Below are positions 22,429 to 33,754 of a stretch of DNA of 64,000 bases, one piece after another. A program made the position numbers and the translations under genes. Under the pieces are notes generated by a model. The model was not told the DNA's origin, searched no databases, and saw only the letters and a list, made by a program, of their open reading frames with translations. The DNA comes from Pleodorina starrii (lineage: Eukaryota; Chlorophyta; Chlorophyceae; Chlamydomonadales; Volvocaceae). Every line of letters starts with the position of its first letter. The first letter of the stretch is position 1. Location of the stretch: assembly GCA_030267565.1 (NCBI GenBank), contig BRXU01000015.1, forward strand, positions 372,001-436,000. The letters are read 5' to 3'.

Positions 22429-25400
22429 CTGCGCCGCCGCGGTGGCGAAGCCGACGGAGCCGCCGTAGGGCGCAGCGGCCGCCGCAGCGATCAAGCTGGC
22501 GCCACCACCGTACGGCATGGCAGCGGCTGCCTGCACGGCTGTCGCCGCTGCCGCTGCCGGTGAGCCCATGCCGTACTGCAGCATCCCCGACGGACCATAA
22601 CCCCCATAGCCGACGCCGTGCGTCCCTCCTGTCGTGGCCCCAGCGCCGAACATCTGGGCCGAAGCCGCAAACTGCCCGCTGTAGCCCAGGCCCCCGGCGG
22701 CGGTGGCGTCGGCGACGACGGCGTACAGCGGGTTGCTGATGGTCCCCTCCCCCACGGGCTCCGGGCCCTGCCGCCCCCCCAGCCGCCCCCCCGCAAACCG
22801 CTTCCGACAGCCCGCGCCGCCGCCCCCGTCACCGCCGCCGCGCATCCCCAGCGGCCGCCTCGGCTGCAGCTGCCCCAACCAAGTACCCATCGCTGGCGCT
22901 GACGCCGGCGCTGTACTGCCGGCGCTGGTGTGCTCCGGCACGCACGGCTCCCACCACGGCCCGACGTCACCGCGCTGCCTCCGCAAGCCGCTGTAGCTGC
23001 GTCCAAGGCTACCGCCGCCACCGCTGCGGCTACAGCCGCGTCTGAGGCTGAGGCTGAGGCCGCCGGCGGCGCCGCCGCCGCCGGCGGCGGCTTCTTCCGA
23101 CCCCGTCCACTCTGCCGCAGCGCTGACCCCCCTGCACCCCTCCACCAGGTCTACCAGGCCCCGCCGCCGCTGCTGCTGCTGCGAATGTGGAGGTCCTCCG
23201 AAGGGGCTGCTGCAGCTGCTGCCGCCGGCCCCGTGAACCCAGCCGGCGGAGCCGCCGGCGCGGCAGCGCTCCCAGCTCCCACCGCCGCCGCTGGCGCTGG
23301 CGGCGGTGCAGCCCCAGTCGAGCGCAGCTGCTACTGCTACTGCTGCTCCAGGCCTCGGCTCCGCCGCGTTGTAGTTGTGGTGGTGGCATTCCAGGGATTC
23401 CCCGAGGGGCCCCGGCCCGCGCCCGTGTCCGTGCCCCGGCCCGTTCGGCACGTGGCGCGGGGGGGACGCCGCCGCGAAGCGCAGCTGCTTGGGCGGGCGA
23501 GCCGGGAGGGGCAGCTGGCCCTGCACCGTTGCGCCCCCTGTCATGGCCGTATACCCAAATTGCTCCGCTGCGCCTGTCATGGCCGCCAACCCAAATTGCT
23601 CCGTTGTGCCTGTGACAACCGCCAAACCGAAGGGGGCGAAACCGGGGCGGGGTTGGGTGCGGAGCGCCCCGGCGGCTACGCGAAGGGAAAGGGGAATGGG
23701 CCGCGGCCGTGGGCGAGGGAGCCCGGGCGTGTACCCAGCCAGTCACGGCGGCTACGGCGGCTCGTGTGGCTGCTGGCGATTGTGGCTCGACGGACCCGCC
23801 TCACCCGCCCCGACCCGCCTCGCCCAACGCAACGCAGCACCGCGCCCCACCCCTCGGCCCCCGCCCTCCCATCACCTGCACTCACCCAGGCCGGCCATGG
23901 ACCACTGATCCGCCCGCTCCCCGCCGCCGACGTCCCCAGCCTCCACATCGCCTCGCCCGCCGCCGCCAAGCCCCGCCGCCGCCCCCGCCGCCGCCGCCAC
24001 GGCCGCTGCCATCGCGGCGGCCTGCTGCTGATGCTGCAGCTGCAGCAGCGTCACCGATCCTGCCGACACCGCACCCGCCGCCATCCCGTCCGCTGCCGCC
24101 ATCCCGCCCGCTGCCGCCATCCCGCCCGCTGCCGCCATCCCGCCCGCGCCCGCCGCGCCCTCCTCCTCCCCCTCGTCGCGCTCCAGGCCGCTTATGCCCT
24201 GCACCTTGCGCCACAGGTTCCGCGCCTCCCTGGCCGTCTTCTTCATCACCCAGCGCATGTTGCCCGCCATGCCCGCCATGACCGTCAGGCAGACCGCCGA
24301 GATCCACACCATCTGATACACGCGCCGGTTGTACAGCAGCAGCAGCGCCATCATAAACACCAGCAGCCAGGCGTGGCTGTAGACCTCGTTGAGCTCCGCC
24401 TCCAGGCACTGCTCGCACATGTTCAGGAAGTTGAAGTTGCGCAGCACGACGCTGTGCGCGCGGAAGCGCTTCTCGCACATGAAGCGCAGCAGGCTGTACA
24501 GGTCCTGGTCCACGAAGCCGATGGCGTCGCGCCACGTCTCGCGCAGCCGCATGAGCGGGCGGAAGCTGGCGGGGTCGTTGGCGCGCGCGATGACGGAGGA
24601 GATGCTGACGGGGGAGGGAGGGAGGAAAGGGAGGGAAGGGAGGAAGGAAAGGGAGGTGGAAGCGCGGCGGTGGGACGAAGGCGAGGCGCGCGAGCCCAGG
24701 CCGGGGAGGGCGACCTGGCGCACAGCACAGCACAGCACGGCACGGCACTCGCTCACCGCAGGAACGCCACCGCCGGGATGTTCTGCTCCTTACGAGCGGT
24801 GCGTTCCAGCGCGCTCCACTTGGCCAGCTGCGGGCGGCGGGAGGGGCACCAGGGGGGCGGGGGCGGGGGCGGGGAAATGAAGGACAGCCGCAGATAAGGT
24901 GCGTGGAGGGAGAGGCGGCATGAGGCCGGGGTTGGGCGGGGCGGGGGGCGGCGCGGCGCCGGGTGCGTGCCCTTCACTGCCAAAAGTCAGAGGCAGAGGC
25001 CGCCGCGAGGCCAGGGCTGCCGAACAAGGCCAGGATCCCCACGCTCTTGCACGTGCACTTGCCCCGGACATACACACACGCACACGCAAGCGAGAACGCA
25101 GCGCCCAGAAACGTCGGCCCCGGCTGACGGTACGTTGCGGGGCGGGGGTGGGGATGGGGGTGCCGTTGCATGCAGAACCGCGCTACCGGCAGGTGGGCTG
25201 CCGCGGGGTGCCGCGGGGCGACAGACGGACGAGTAGCCAAATCCACATACCCCCACGAGCGTGCTTGCTCTCCGTGGACAGTGGTGGGTGGGTGGGTGGA
25301 TGAAAAGCCGTGGCTGTGCGTGTGCGTGTGGGGATGTGTGTGCGTGTGCATGCGGGGTCGTGTGGCTGGCGTTTGCGCGGCACCACCGCCGTGTCATGTC

Positions 25401-26238
25401 GAGACGTGCGCCCGTCCGCCCTAGGGCCCTAGGGGCCCGACGGCCTGATCGCACCTTGACGTTTGTGATGACGCTGGTGAGCAGGCTGAAGAGGATGTGC
25501 ACAATGGCCAGGTAGAACAGCAGGTAGTGGGCGGCGTGAATGACCGTTCGGGGGAACACCTGACGGTACCCCGCGTCGCAGTAGTACGTGCCGTACACTG
25601 CGGGCGGGGGCGGCGTTTTGGCCGCTTCGTCCTCGGCGGACTTTCCAGCCGGCATGCATATTTGTTGCAGCGAGGGCTGTGCGCAGGCGGGTTGGGGTGG
25701 AGGGGGGGGGGGGAAAAGGGGACGCGCGGGTCCGGTGAACGTATGGCTTATGGAAGCAGCGGTGTGGAAGCCCCGTCGCGGCAAGTCCCAGCAGTGCAGT
25801 GAGTCCCAGCAGTCGCAGGGAGTTTTGGCGGCCCGCAGAAACGCCACGGCTCCTATTGCCAAGGAACGCGCGTACCTCGACGAAGAGAAGTACAAGCGAT
25901 ACCACTCCCAGAGCAAGAAGCTCGTCCTTCACACGTGCAAGCCAGTTTGCTTTCCGTCCACGCAAGATGTTGTTTAGAAATGTAAGGAAACCCTGCGCAG
26001 ATTTCCACAAAGTGGTTTCCCTTACGCGGACCAAAAGCGCTTCCAGCACGCTACGTGTCCCGACGTCCCGTACTTACGACTAGGAAGTCCCAGAACAGAG
26101 TAATGAAGAGGAAGACAAGGAAAAGAGCCGTGAGCTCCCATCTGCGGGTCCCCGAGTAAGATTTTGAGCCCGAAAACAGCAAGTTTCGAACAAAGTGGCA
26201 TTTGTTACCTACCCTTGCATCTCCGCAGAAGATGCCAT
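19535..26238 (-). CDS. MLO-family membrane protein with C-terminal EF-hands
   Basis: MLO proteins are seven-helix plasma-membrane proteins linked in plants to calcium signalling and mildew susceptibility. Ten exons are 26238-26213, 26141-26078, 25992-25876, 25676-25455, 24827-24757, 24604-23886, 23609-21773, 21304-21069, 20646-20419 and 20085-19535. All phases agree, giving about 1356 residues. Helices are seen at about 12-28, 54-69, 119-140, 245-258, 262-282, 920-945 and 960-990. Family signatures are RVKDELLALGVVSLVLLFVE, the WRDAIGFVDQDLYSLLRFM block and FFFGRPHLLLWLFN before helix 6. Plant MLOs are about 500-600 residues; here the loop between helices 5 and 6 is about 630 residues of Gly/Ala/Gln/Pro-rich sequence. 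After helix 7 come two canonical EF-hand loops, DEDGSGALSFGE (about 1111) and DIDNSHSIGYDE (about 1147), then a degenerate pair in exon 10. The first exon (MASSAEMQ) is the least certain part. Confidence 0.87.
20739..20760 (+). repeat. TG dinucleotide microsatellite
   Basis: Eleven uninterrupted TG units lie in MLO intron 8, close to a GGTAAAAAG-type dispersed motif at 20764-20789. Confidence 0.9.
24077..24150 (-). repeat. 18-bp coding minisatellite in MLO
   Basis: About four copies of an 18-bp unit (clear starts at 24092, 24110 and 24128) encode the six-residue repeat GGMAAA in the loop between helices 5 and 6. Length polymorphism is likely. Confidence 0.85.
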
Positions 26239-27577
26239 GGCCACAGTTGTCTACGATTGCGACTGCACGCCGCAACCTCGTCGCGTACGCAAGCCCAGAG
26301 CGTCTGGGCGCGTCTGGGATCAGGTTACAACATAGTCATCACAATTCCGATGGAGATAGCAGCACACCATGTCTCCTCATCGTTCTGCCATCGTGTGCAC
26401 ACAGTCTCCGACCCGGCGGTCTACCTACGGAGTTTGGGCGCGTTTTTGCTCTAATAACGTATGAAAATGCTACGAACAAACATGGGCCGGAAAATATCTG
26501 ATCCTGATGAAACACTGCAAGCGTAACTGCCAGCCCACTCCTTCCACTTGAGTGGCGCAAGGACCTGATACACGCCGGAGGGATACCGTATTGTGCATAA
26601 GAAGTTTTGCTAATCTTATTGATGAACTGGGCTGTCACTGTGCGTTCGTAGGGTACACTTCTGGGCAGCAGTACACTGAAGATAGGGCGCCGTTTCTGGT
26701 ACTCAAAGCCCATTCCTAACAAGGGTTCACAAAGGCATACTGGATGGGCGTGCTTGTCACGTGCAAATCAGGTCGGCGGACCAGTTGGACGGAATACGCC
26801 CCTAGCTCTCATTTCGGGCAACGAACCGCCCCTGGGACGCGTTTGTGGTTCGATGTCCTTCCCGGCTTTACTTGAAATTAATAACCAGGCGCGTGCGCGC
26901 GGATTGCTGCCAACGGTTTTCCTTCGACCTACCTTCGCCTCCTTCGATCTAGCTAGTGGCCTAGTCACGCAATCGGCTCAACGCCGGGGGCTCTCCCAAC
27001 CACACAAATTTTGCCCCTGGCGGCGCGCGCCCCCGTGCCGTCCTTATCCCCTCACCCATCACGTGTGCTTCCTCGACTTCTGAACGCTCCCCGTCTTCCT
27101 ACAACCGAAGCCGCTACGCGCCAGGCTGCTTTTTCCTTCTCGGCTTCTTCGAAGTTACATCGCGTCGTTTCCCCACATTGCACGCTTTCCTCCTCTCGCA
27201 TGAACAACCCCCGCGTCTGATTGCATGAGGCACTCGTAACCAGGAAAGACGCCTGATAAAGCCCGCGAATTCGAGTCGTCGTCCCCCCCAACCGCGAACC
27301 GTCACAGCCGGCAATCCTAGCGTAATATGTGCGCACCCTGCCGCGGGCCCGCATTAACAAAAGACTGCAGGACGCCCATGTCGCTGTTCAAGTCAATTCA
27401 AAACAAGCCGGCGAGCCGCTGTTGGAATGCATCGCGCGCGGCCCGGCAACATACGCATTTAAGCAAACCAGTACACCAGTGCTCGATGTGGAGGCCCACC
27501 GCAACACCGCAACACATCGGCGACTGAGTGCGCAACAAAATGCGTTGTAAACGATTACTATTATAATCACGCATCCA

Positions 27578-27631
27578 CGTAACCCACGTGAACGTCGCCG
27601 AACACCGTAACCCACGTGAACGTCGCCGGCT
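27578..27631. repeat. 28-bp direct repeat containing CACGTG
   Basis: Two near-identical units (27578-27605 and 27606-27631) each carry CCCACGTG followed by AACGTCGCCG. CACGTG is the G-box core bound by bZIP and bHLH factors in plants. The pair sits about 1.3 kb upstream of the MLO start and just beyond the M3 peptidase TGTAA. Confidence 0.7.
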
Positions 27632-27808
27632 GCCGTGTGAAGATGACGTGGTGCCGCTCGCGCAGTGTCGTCGTCGCCAACGCATTGCACCGCGCGTTGC
27701 CTTCGCGAGACCGCAGCTGCGCGCGCGCGTCGCGGGCGCCCCCGAGCGCTGCGCCCGCGCATCCCCGCTTCTTCATCCTGGTCTCAACCAGGGCCGTCAT
27801 TTAATTTA

Positions 27809-27813
27809 TTACA
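27809..27813 (-). terminator. TGTAA polyadenylation signal, M3 peptidase
   Basis: The minus strand reads TGTAA about 345 bases after the stop codon of the M3 peptidase gene. Confidence 0.5.
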
Positions 27814-28156
27814 GAGGAGCTGGATAACAGCTACATAGTGCGATCGCACTAGGGGCGTGATTTCAAAACTGAAGCGACCGGACGCCAAATTTCCCGATCG
27901 TCGTCAATTTACCCGAAGTACCCAACCGAAAGCGCCGAGGCGCGCCGACAGCTGAGGACCGGCCGGCGAGCGAACAGCGCGTGACGGCGCGGGCCACGAG
28001 TGGCGCCGAGTGGCCCTGCCGGCGGCGGCGGCCTGCAATTGCACAGTCACCCCAAAAACATGCTCGCGCGCGGCCGCGCCCGTTCCAAGTCTCAACGCCT
28101 GCCCACCCTCCGCCACCCCAAGCACCCGCCGCTGCCGCTGCACGTGCTGTGGGCTC

Positions 28157-31100
28157 TCACCTTCTCACCGCCTCCACCTCCTGCTCCTCCACCGCCCCCT
28201 CCCCAACGAGCCCCCAGACGAGCTCCGCCAACGTCGCCACCACCGGTGCAATGTCCTCCAGCGTGGCTCCACCCCGCAACAACCCCCGCCCCTGAGTCAC
28301 CGCTGCCGCACCCGCCACCGTCGCCGCCGCCGCCGGGGGAGGCGCCAGCATGCGAGCCAGGAGCTCCGATGGGTCGTCGCAGCCGCCCGCTTCGAACACC
28401 AGCGCCCGGACCTCGGCCCAGGCCGGAGGCGACGAACCAGCTGGTGGTGGTTGTGGTGGTGGTTGTTGTGGTGGGTGAGGTGTTGCACGAAGGTGGAGGT
28501 CAGGGGGGTGCGCCCGGCGCAGCGCGCTGGCAGCCATGAGGCCCACCAGGTAGGCGTGGAAGGTGGCCTGGTGGTGGGCAACGGCGGGGAGCGCCGCAAG
28601 CTGGGGGAGGGGGGTGGGTGTTGGGTTGGGAAGGGTGGAGAGGGGCAGTGGGCGGGTGGCCAGCGGGGCGGGCCGGGGCAGGGGCGGGGGGTCGTGTCTC
28701 AATTCTCACGCGTGACTCAGGCGTGGGCTGCGAAGGCGAGCTCCCAATGGGCCCACCGGAACAGAGATCGCGCGCCGGCGGGCTAGTGCCGACGGTGTGA
28801 TGTGGTGTGCGGAAGAACAGCGGCGGGAGCGAGGCGATACCGATGGCGATGGCGATGGCCCACATCCACGTGACTCAACCCCCTACCCCCCTCGACCCCG
28901 TGCTGGCCCGTGCCCCCGTGGCTCCGTGCCCCCGTGGCCCGAGCCTTCCCGAGGAGCCATCCCGAGAGAAGGCAAGCCACACACACACCGCCCCCGCCCC
29001 CGCCCCCATGTGTGTGTGTGCGTCCGCGCACCTCCTTGAGCGTGACGGCGCTCTGCGGCGTGATGCCGTACGCCTGCCGTACTGCCTGCCACAGCCGCCC
29101 CACGTCTGCGCCCATCTGGCCGCCCGCCCCCTCGTCGGAATGCAGCAGCTGGTCTACCAGGCTGGCAAAGACCTGGCGAAGAGGGGGATTTGGGGGCCGT
29201 ACCGTAGTCTGTATCCAATCCACAGTCTGCACCGAGAGGGCATCACCGCATCACCGCATGTTGCCTGAGCGCACCACCTGCTCCGCAGTACAAGCCCAGG
29301 CCAGGCCACAGGCCTCCCCCTAGTAACCCACCGGGAGGAGTGTGGTGGGGGTGGCGGGTTATCCACGTCTAGGCCGGAGCCCGTAAACGGACGGGGGGAA
29401 AGGGCGATCGCACCTTGTGCAACGTAGCCACCGCGCCGCAGTGCTCAGCCGCCAAGTACGCAGCCAGCCGCTCGCACAGCGCCCCCGGCATCACCTCCTC
29501 CTCCCCATCTTCCTCCGCCGCTCCCGCCGCCGCCGCCGCAGCCGTCACCTGGCTACGGCGGCGGCGGCGGCAGATGCGCTCCAGGACCGCTGGGTCGTAA
29601 GCCAGTGTCTGCATGAGCGACGAGGGCACCTCCAGCAGATCCAGTGGCAGCTGTAGGCCGCCCCAGTGCATCAGCGTCTGGCCGCGGACACCGGCGGTGG
29701 CGGTGGCGGCGGTGGCTGCTGCGGGGTTGTCTCCGTGTTGTCGCGGTCCCGAGGAGAGGATGAGGTGCAGGGCGTGGCCCATCTCGTGCAGCAGCTCGTG
29801 CAGGGCGGAGGGGTTGGCTGGTGGGGGGGAGAAAGGGGGAGGGGGAGGAGAGGGGGAGGAGGGGCAGCAGAAGCGGCAGCGGGTTCGGACTTCGGAGTGT
29901 CGGCACAGGGCATCGGGCGTTGAGCAGGGCGGCACCGGCACCTTCATCGGCGAGCGGACACGGGATGTCGTGCAGGGCAGCGGGGAGCAGGGCAGGGCAG
30001 GGCAGGGCAACACGCATGCGGCCCCACGAGGGCCGGTGCCATCCCGGGGGTGGTGAGCAGCAGGGAAGGGACGCGGGTGAAGGGCGGCAGGGGCCACCTG
30101 CGGTGAGCTATGACCGTCCCCTTGCAACACAAGGGGGCTTGAGCCTGCGGTCTCAGCGGTCGCTGCCGCACCTGCGCAGCCGCCGCGCCAATCCCACTGC
30201 AGCCCCACGGCCACCGCCGGCGTCGACTCGGGCCGCGCGCCTCCGAAACCACCATCGCCGCCGCCGCCGCCGCCGCTGACGCTGTCGCCACCCTCGGCTC
30301 TGCTCGCGCCCTGGTCGGCTCCGGCCGCCGCCGCCGCCGGTGCCTCGCCCGCCGGCGCCGACGTAGACGCGGCGGTAGAACCGGCGGGGAACCGCAGCTG
30401 CCGGGTGCCGTATCCCGTACCTGGATCCAGATATACGACACCCGCGAGGCGGCGCTCCGACCACACGGTCAGGCGAACGACCCGCGGGTCCCACAGCTCC
30501 GGTGGTGGGGGCCCCTCGCCCGGCTCCAGCTCCTCGCGGCTCGGTTCTGGAGCGCTCACCTCCAGTCGTACACGCATCAGGTCGTACAGCACCTCGCTGA
30601 GGCCGTAAAGTACGGCGTCGAGGTGCATGTACGGCTCCAGCTCCGAGGGTTCTGTGGCGCGGCGGGCGCAAAACGGAGCGTAGCAAAGGGGGGGGACTCA
30701 TCGGGCTCGCCGATTTGGCCGGAGCGGCCAACTGCGCAAAAGTGGGATTTGCCTCAGAGACCGCGGTGGAAGCCACAGCACTGGCCGCCGTGGGTCGAAT
30801 CGGATCGGATCGGGGCGCCAGACGAGAGCGGGGTCGGCTCCCTGACCCTTCCCCTGGCTCCTGCTGCGGCTCCCGTTAGGCCGACTCCCCAAGCCAGTAG
30901 CCACGCCATCTGCGCCACCAGGCCTACCACCCACCCACCCAGCCACCCACCCACCGGGTGGCAGTCGCCGTCGCCTCATCATCAGCCCCTGCGCGTAGTC
31001 CAGGTCCCAGGGGGCCAGCTCCGAAACCATGATGGCCCCACCGCCAGGCGTGCCGCCGCCAGCCAACCCGCTGGGGCCGTCAAACCCCACGCCGCCGTCG

Positions 31101-33754
31101 CCGCCACAGCTGCTGTTGGTGCTGCTGTCGCAGACCCGACCGTCGCTGGCGGCGGCTGCCCTTCGCCGGCCCTCCTCCTCCTCCTCCTCCCCCTCCTCGT
31201 CATCCCGCATGGCCTCCCGCAGCTGTCGCAACTGCCGGGGGGTGGAAGAGTAGCGCAACACCGGGGACAGCAGCAGCAGCACAGCAGCAACAAAAAGGCA
31301 CACATGGGACCTCCTCTCGGGCGGTCGAGCCCCCCGCGCGCGAGAGAGAGCCGCACCCGGGCACCCGGGACCCGGGACGTTGCCCAGCGACAGTCCGTGT
31401 TTTGCCCCCGTGCCGGCGGCGCCGCCGAGCTGCCGATGGCCGGGGCCTAAGACGGGCGGAAGAGAGAACCGTGGGGCAGTGGGCGGGTGGGCGCTCGCCG
31501 CTGCGCTTCGCGCTGAGCCGCAAGGTCCCAGCTGCAAGGGCCGACCCGTGCGGCCGACCCGAGGCGGCCTTGCTTTCGCGGCCCTGCCGCACGCCGCTGC
31601 TACGGTGCCCACCACGCAACGGGGCGACCCGGACGCACCTCCGCCTCGGCCGCTGGCGCCAGGGCCTCCGCCAGGGCCTGTGAGGACGAAGAGACGCGGC
31701 GTGAGACGGAACGAAGGGGAGGGAAGGGAAGGTTTGGGTTGCGATGGGAGGAGAGCGAGTTGCCCGTAACGATCTGCGCCACCCTGGCGCTTTGAATCCC
31801 TCTTCCCCCCACTCCCCCCCAAGCACACATAACTAGGGGTCTGGTTGCTGCAAGCCAGCATCAATCTCGCAATGGCCTCACAAAAAATATAATACACACA
31901 AAGCTTGCCTGCAGTATCCCCAACACCGCGCCCGCATCCGACACTGCCAGGCCCGCCCGGTTGTAGCTGAGCTCCGAAAAGGAGCTGTAGCCCTGCAGCC
32001 CCGCCACCTCCCGCCGCACCGCCGCCAGCGCGCCCAGCCGCCGCAGAGCCGCCGCCAGCCGCGGCAGCAGCCCCGCCTCGTAGGCGGCGCGGCGCACGGC
32101 GGCGCAGGGGTGCCGGCGCAGCAGCGCCCGCAGGCCGGCCGGCGTCAGCGGCAGACCCACCGCCGGCGGGACGCCCGCTGCCGCCGCGGCGGCGAGCATA
32201 GGGCCCAGAACGGGGTCCCGCTCTAGCGCGGCGTCGCCGCCGTCGTCCTCATCGCTGCCGTCATCTCCGTCGCCTGACTCGTCGTCCTGCCCGGCCTGTC
32301 GGCCGCGATCGGCGGCGCCTTCGGCGCTGCCGCCGCCGCAGCGGCGGCGCCAACGCAGCGCCCGCCGCAGCTCCCCCAGCGGCAGCGCCAGCGGGGGTCC
32401 CGGCCCCGTCGCGACGGCGGCGCCCACCGCTGCCGCCGCCTCGCGCTCCGCCACCAGCAGGCGGGAGAGGCGCTCCTGGGTGCCACTGGGCGCGGTCTGA
32501 GCGGCGGGGATGTGCGGGGAAGTGGGGGAAGGAGGCGTGGCGTGTAGAGGGAAGCGGCGGGGGTAGAGGAGGCCGCGAAGGCAAGGCGCGACCGGCCGAG
32601 TGCGCGGTGTGCCACGCAAGCCTGCACCGCCCTGTTCCTGCCCGCGCCCCTCGTCCCCCGCCCCCCGCCCGGCTTCCTCCATTCGAAGGCCCCCAAGCCC
32701 CTCACCGAACCCCCCTCCGGGCCACCGCCAGCCGCTTACCCTGACAGCGTACAACCAGCTCAGCTCGTCGTCCTCCTCCCCGCCCAGACCCGCCCCGCCG
32801 CGCAGCAACGACCGCTGCAGCAGCCCGCACAGCCGCAGCTGCGCACGCAGACTCGACACGGCCGCCGCCTGCTGCCGCTGCTGCTGCTGCTGCTGCCCAG
32901 CCCGGTCGGAACCCTCCGCCGCTGACGCCGCCGGCACCGCCACCGCGGCCGTGTCCCCCTCCGGCCGCTCCGGCCCCTCCGCCGGCTCCAGTGCTCTCAG
33001 TTGTGCCGCCAGCCGCTGCGCTGTGAGGCCAAGCTTAGACAGGAGCTCGTCATCAGCGGCCTGTCAGGGTGCAGGTCATCAGGTGCTCGTGAGGGCGGCG
33101 GTTGCCGTTGCCCCGGGACCGCGAACCCAAAATGGGTTCGCCCCTAAAGGTGAAGGCGGCACTTACCTGGAACACGAACGTCTCGTACTTTTTGCAGGCC
33201 GCCGCCACCTCCGACGCGGCTTGCCGCCAGGCGGGGCTGACGTGGCGGCCGGCCGTGTGCCGGGCCACCGCCGCCGCGCTGCGGAGCTCCGCCAGAAGGC
33301 GGTCCATAAGGCCCAGGAAGCCGGGCCCAGGGGGCTCCCGGGAGGTGGCGCGGAGCAGGGCGTCCAGGCGGGGCCGGACCGCGAGATCCCAGTAGTCGCG
33401 CAAGAGCGGCGGTGAGAGGACGCCGGGCAGGCCGCACAGACCCGTTGTAGGGGCATGTACTGGACTGGAGGTGGTGGTGGTGGTAGAGGTGTTTGTGGCG
33501 GTGATGGATGTGGGTGAAGTGGGCCGTGTTGGGAGCGCCGCATCGTGTCGTCGCGGGGCAGCCCATCGGGCGCGGATTACGGGCGGACGGCTGGGAGGCG
33601 CCGCGCAGGCTTGATAGGTTCTGGGTTTTTGGTGGAGACGATGTAGGCGGTCTGGGGGCTGGAAGAAGGAGCGCACGAGACGATGTGCACCGCTGTTCTG
33701 ACCGATTTCAGGTCTGGGAGTGCAAAAAGAATCAATCCGGTGTTTTCTGAACAT
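28157..33754 (-). CDS. M3 family metallopeptidase, mitochondrial intermediate peptidase-like
   Basis: Mitochondrial intermediate peptidase removes an octapeptide from imported precursors in the matrix. Nine exons are 33754-33167, 33060-32740, 32496-31909, 31677-31639, 31231-30955, 30651-30172, 29817-29414, 29172-29032 and 28600-28157, about 1093 residues versus about 700 in animals. The Arg-rich N-terminus suits a transit peptide. Family segments are TTGLCGLPGVLSPP, LQGYSSFSELSYNRAG, SELAPWDLDYAQGLMMRRR and the zinc motif HEMGHALH at about residue 775. The third ligand Glu is in LLEVPSSLMQ, about 22 residues later than usual because of an Ala/Thr-rich insertion. Extra length is Gly/Ala/Ser/Gln low complexity. 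Where human MIP has HLVGYGAKYYSYL, this protein has AVAHHQATFHAYL, so several active-site-loop residues are changed. Exon 3 ends in a GC donor (CTGCAG|GCAAGC). A GT donor slightly downstream is a poorer fit to the family. Confidence 0.85.
29356..29382 (+). repeat. Dispersed TTATCCACG...TAGGCCGGAGCCC motif
   Basis: This intronic element of the M3 gene reads GGGTTATCCACGTCTAGGCC then GGAGCCC. It matches the two elements in PRP18 intron 6 almost base for base. Confidence 0.6.

Larger units (their letters stand above)
26239..28156. other. MLO upstream region and M3 peptidase 3' flank
   Basis: This 1.9-kb stretch lies between two genes on the minus strand. It should contain the M3 peptidase 3' UTR at its right end (TGTAA at 27809) and the MLO promoter at its left end. 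No coding sequence is supported. Its centre is less GC-rich than the genes on either side. Confidence 0.45.

Noticed and set aside
22930..24897. Plus-strand open frame of 655 codons.
   Set aside because: It is antisense to the MLO low-complexity loop. Composition is Ala/Pro/Arg-rich with no motif, whereas the minus strand encodes recognisable MLO helices at both ends.
26051..26275. MLO start placed further upstream as a longer first exon in frame with SGTRRWELTALF.
   Set aside because: That frame has no ATG (its first codon is TTG). The short exon from ATG 26238 joined to a CCGCAG acceptor at 26141 gives a proper start and phase.
27904..28143. Possible extra C-terminal exon of the M3 peptidase after a GTGAGA donor at its last codons.
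   Set aside because: The implied intron would be only about 22 nt, too short to splice, so the TGA at 28157-28159 is taken as the stop.
30098..30171. M3 exon 6 extended to a donor after SSPQ (30098).
   Set aside because: That donor leaves phase 0, while the exon 7 acceptor (CACCAG|CC) needs phase 1. The GCAG|GTGCGG donor at 30172 fits.
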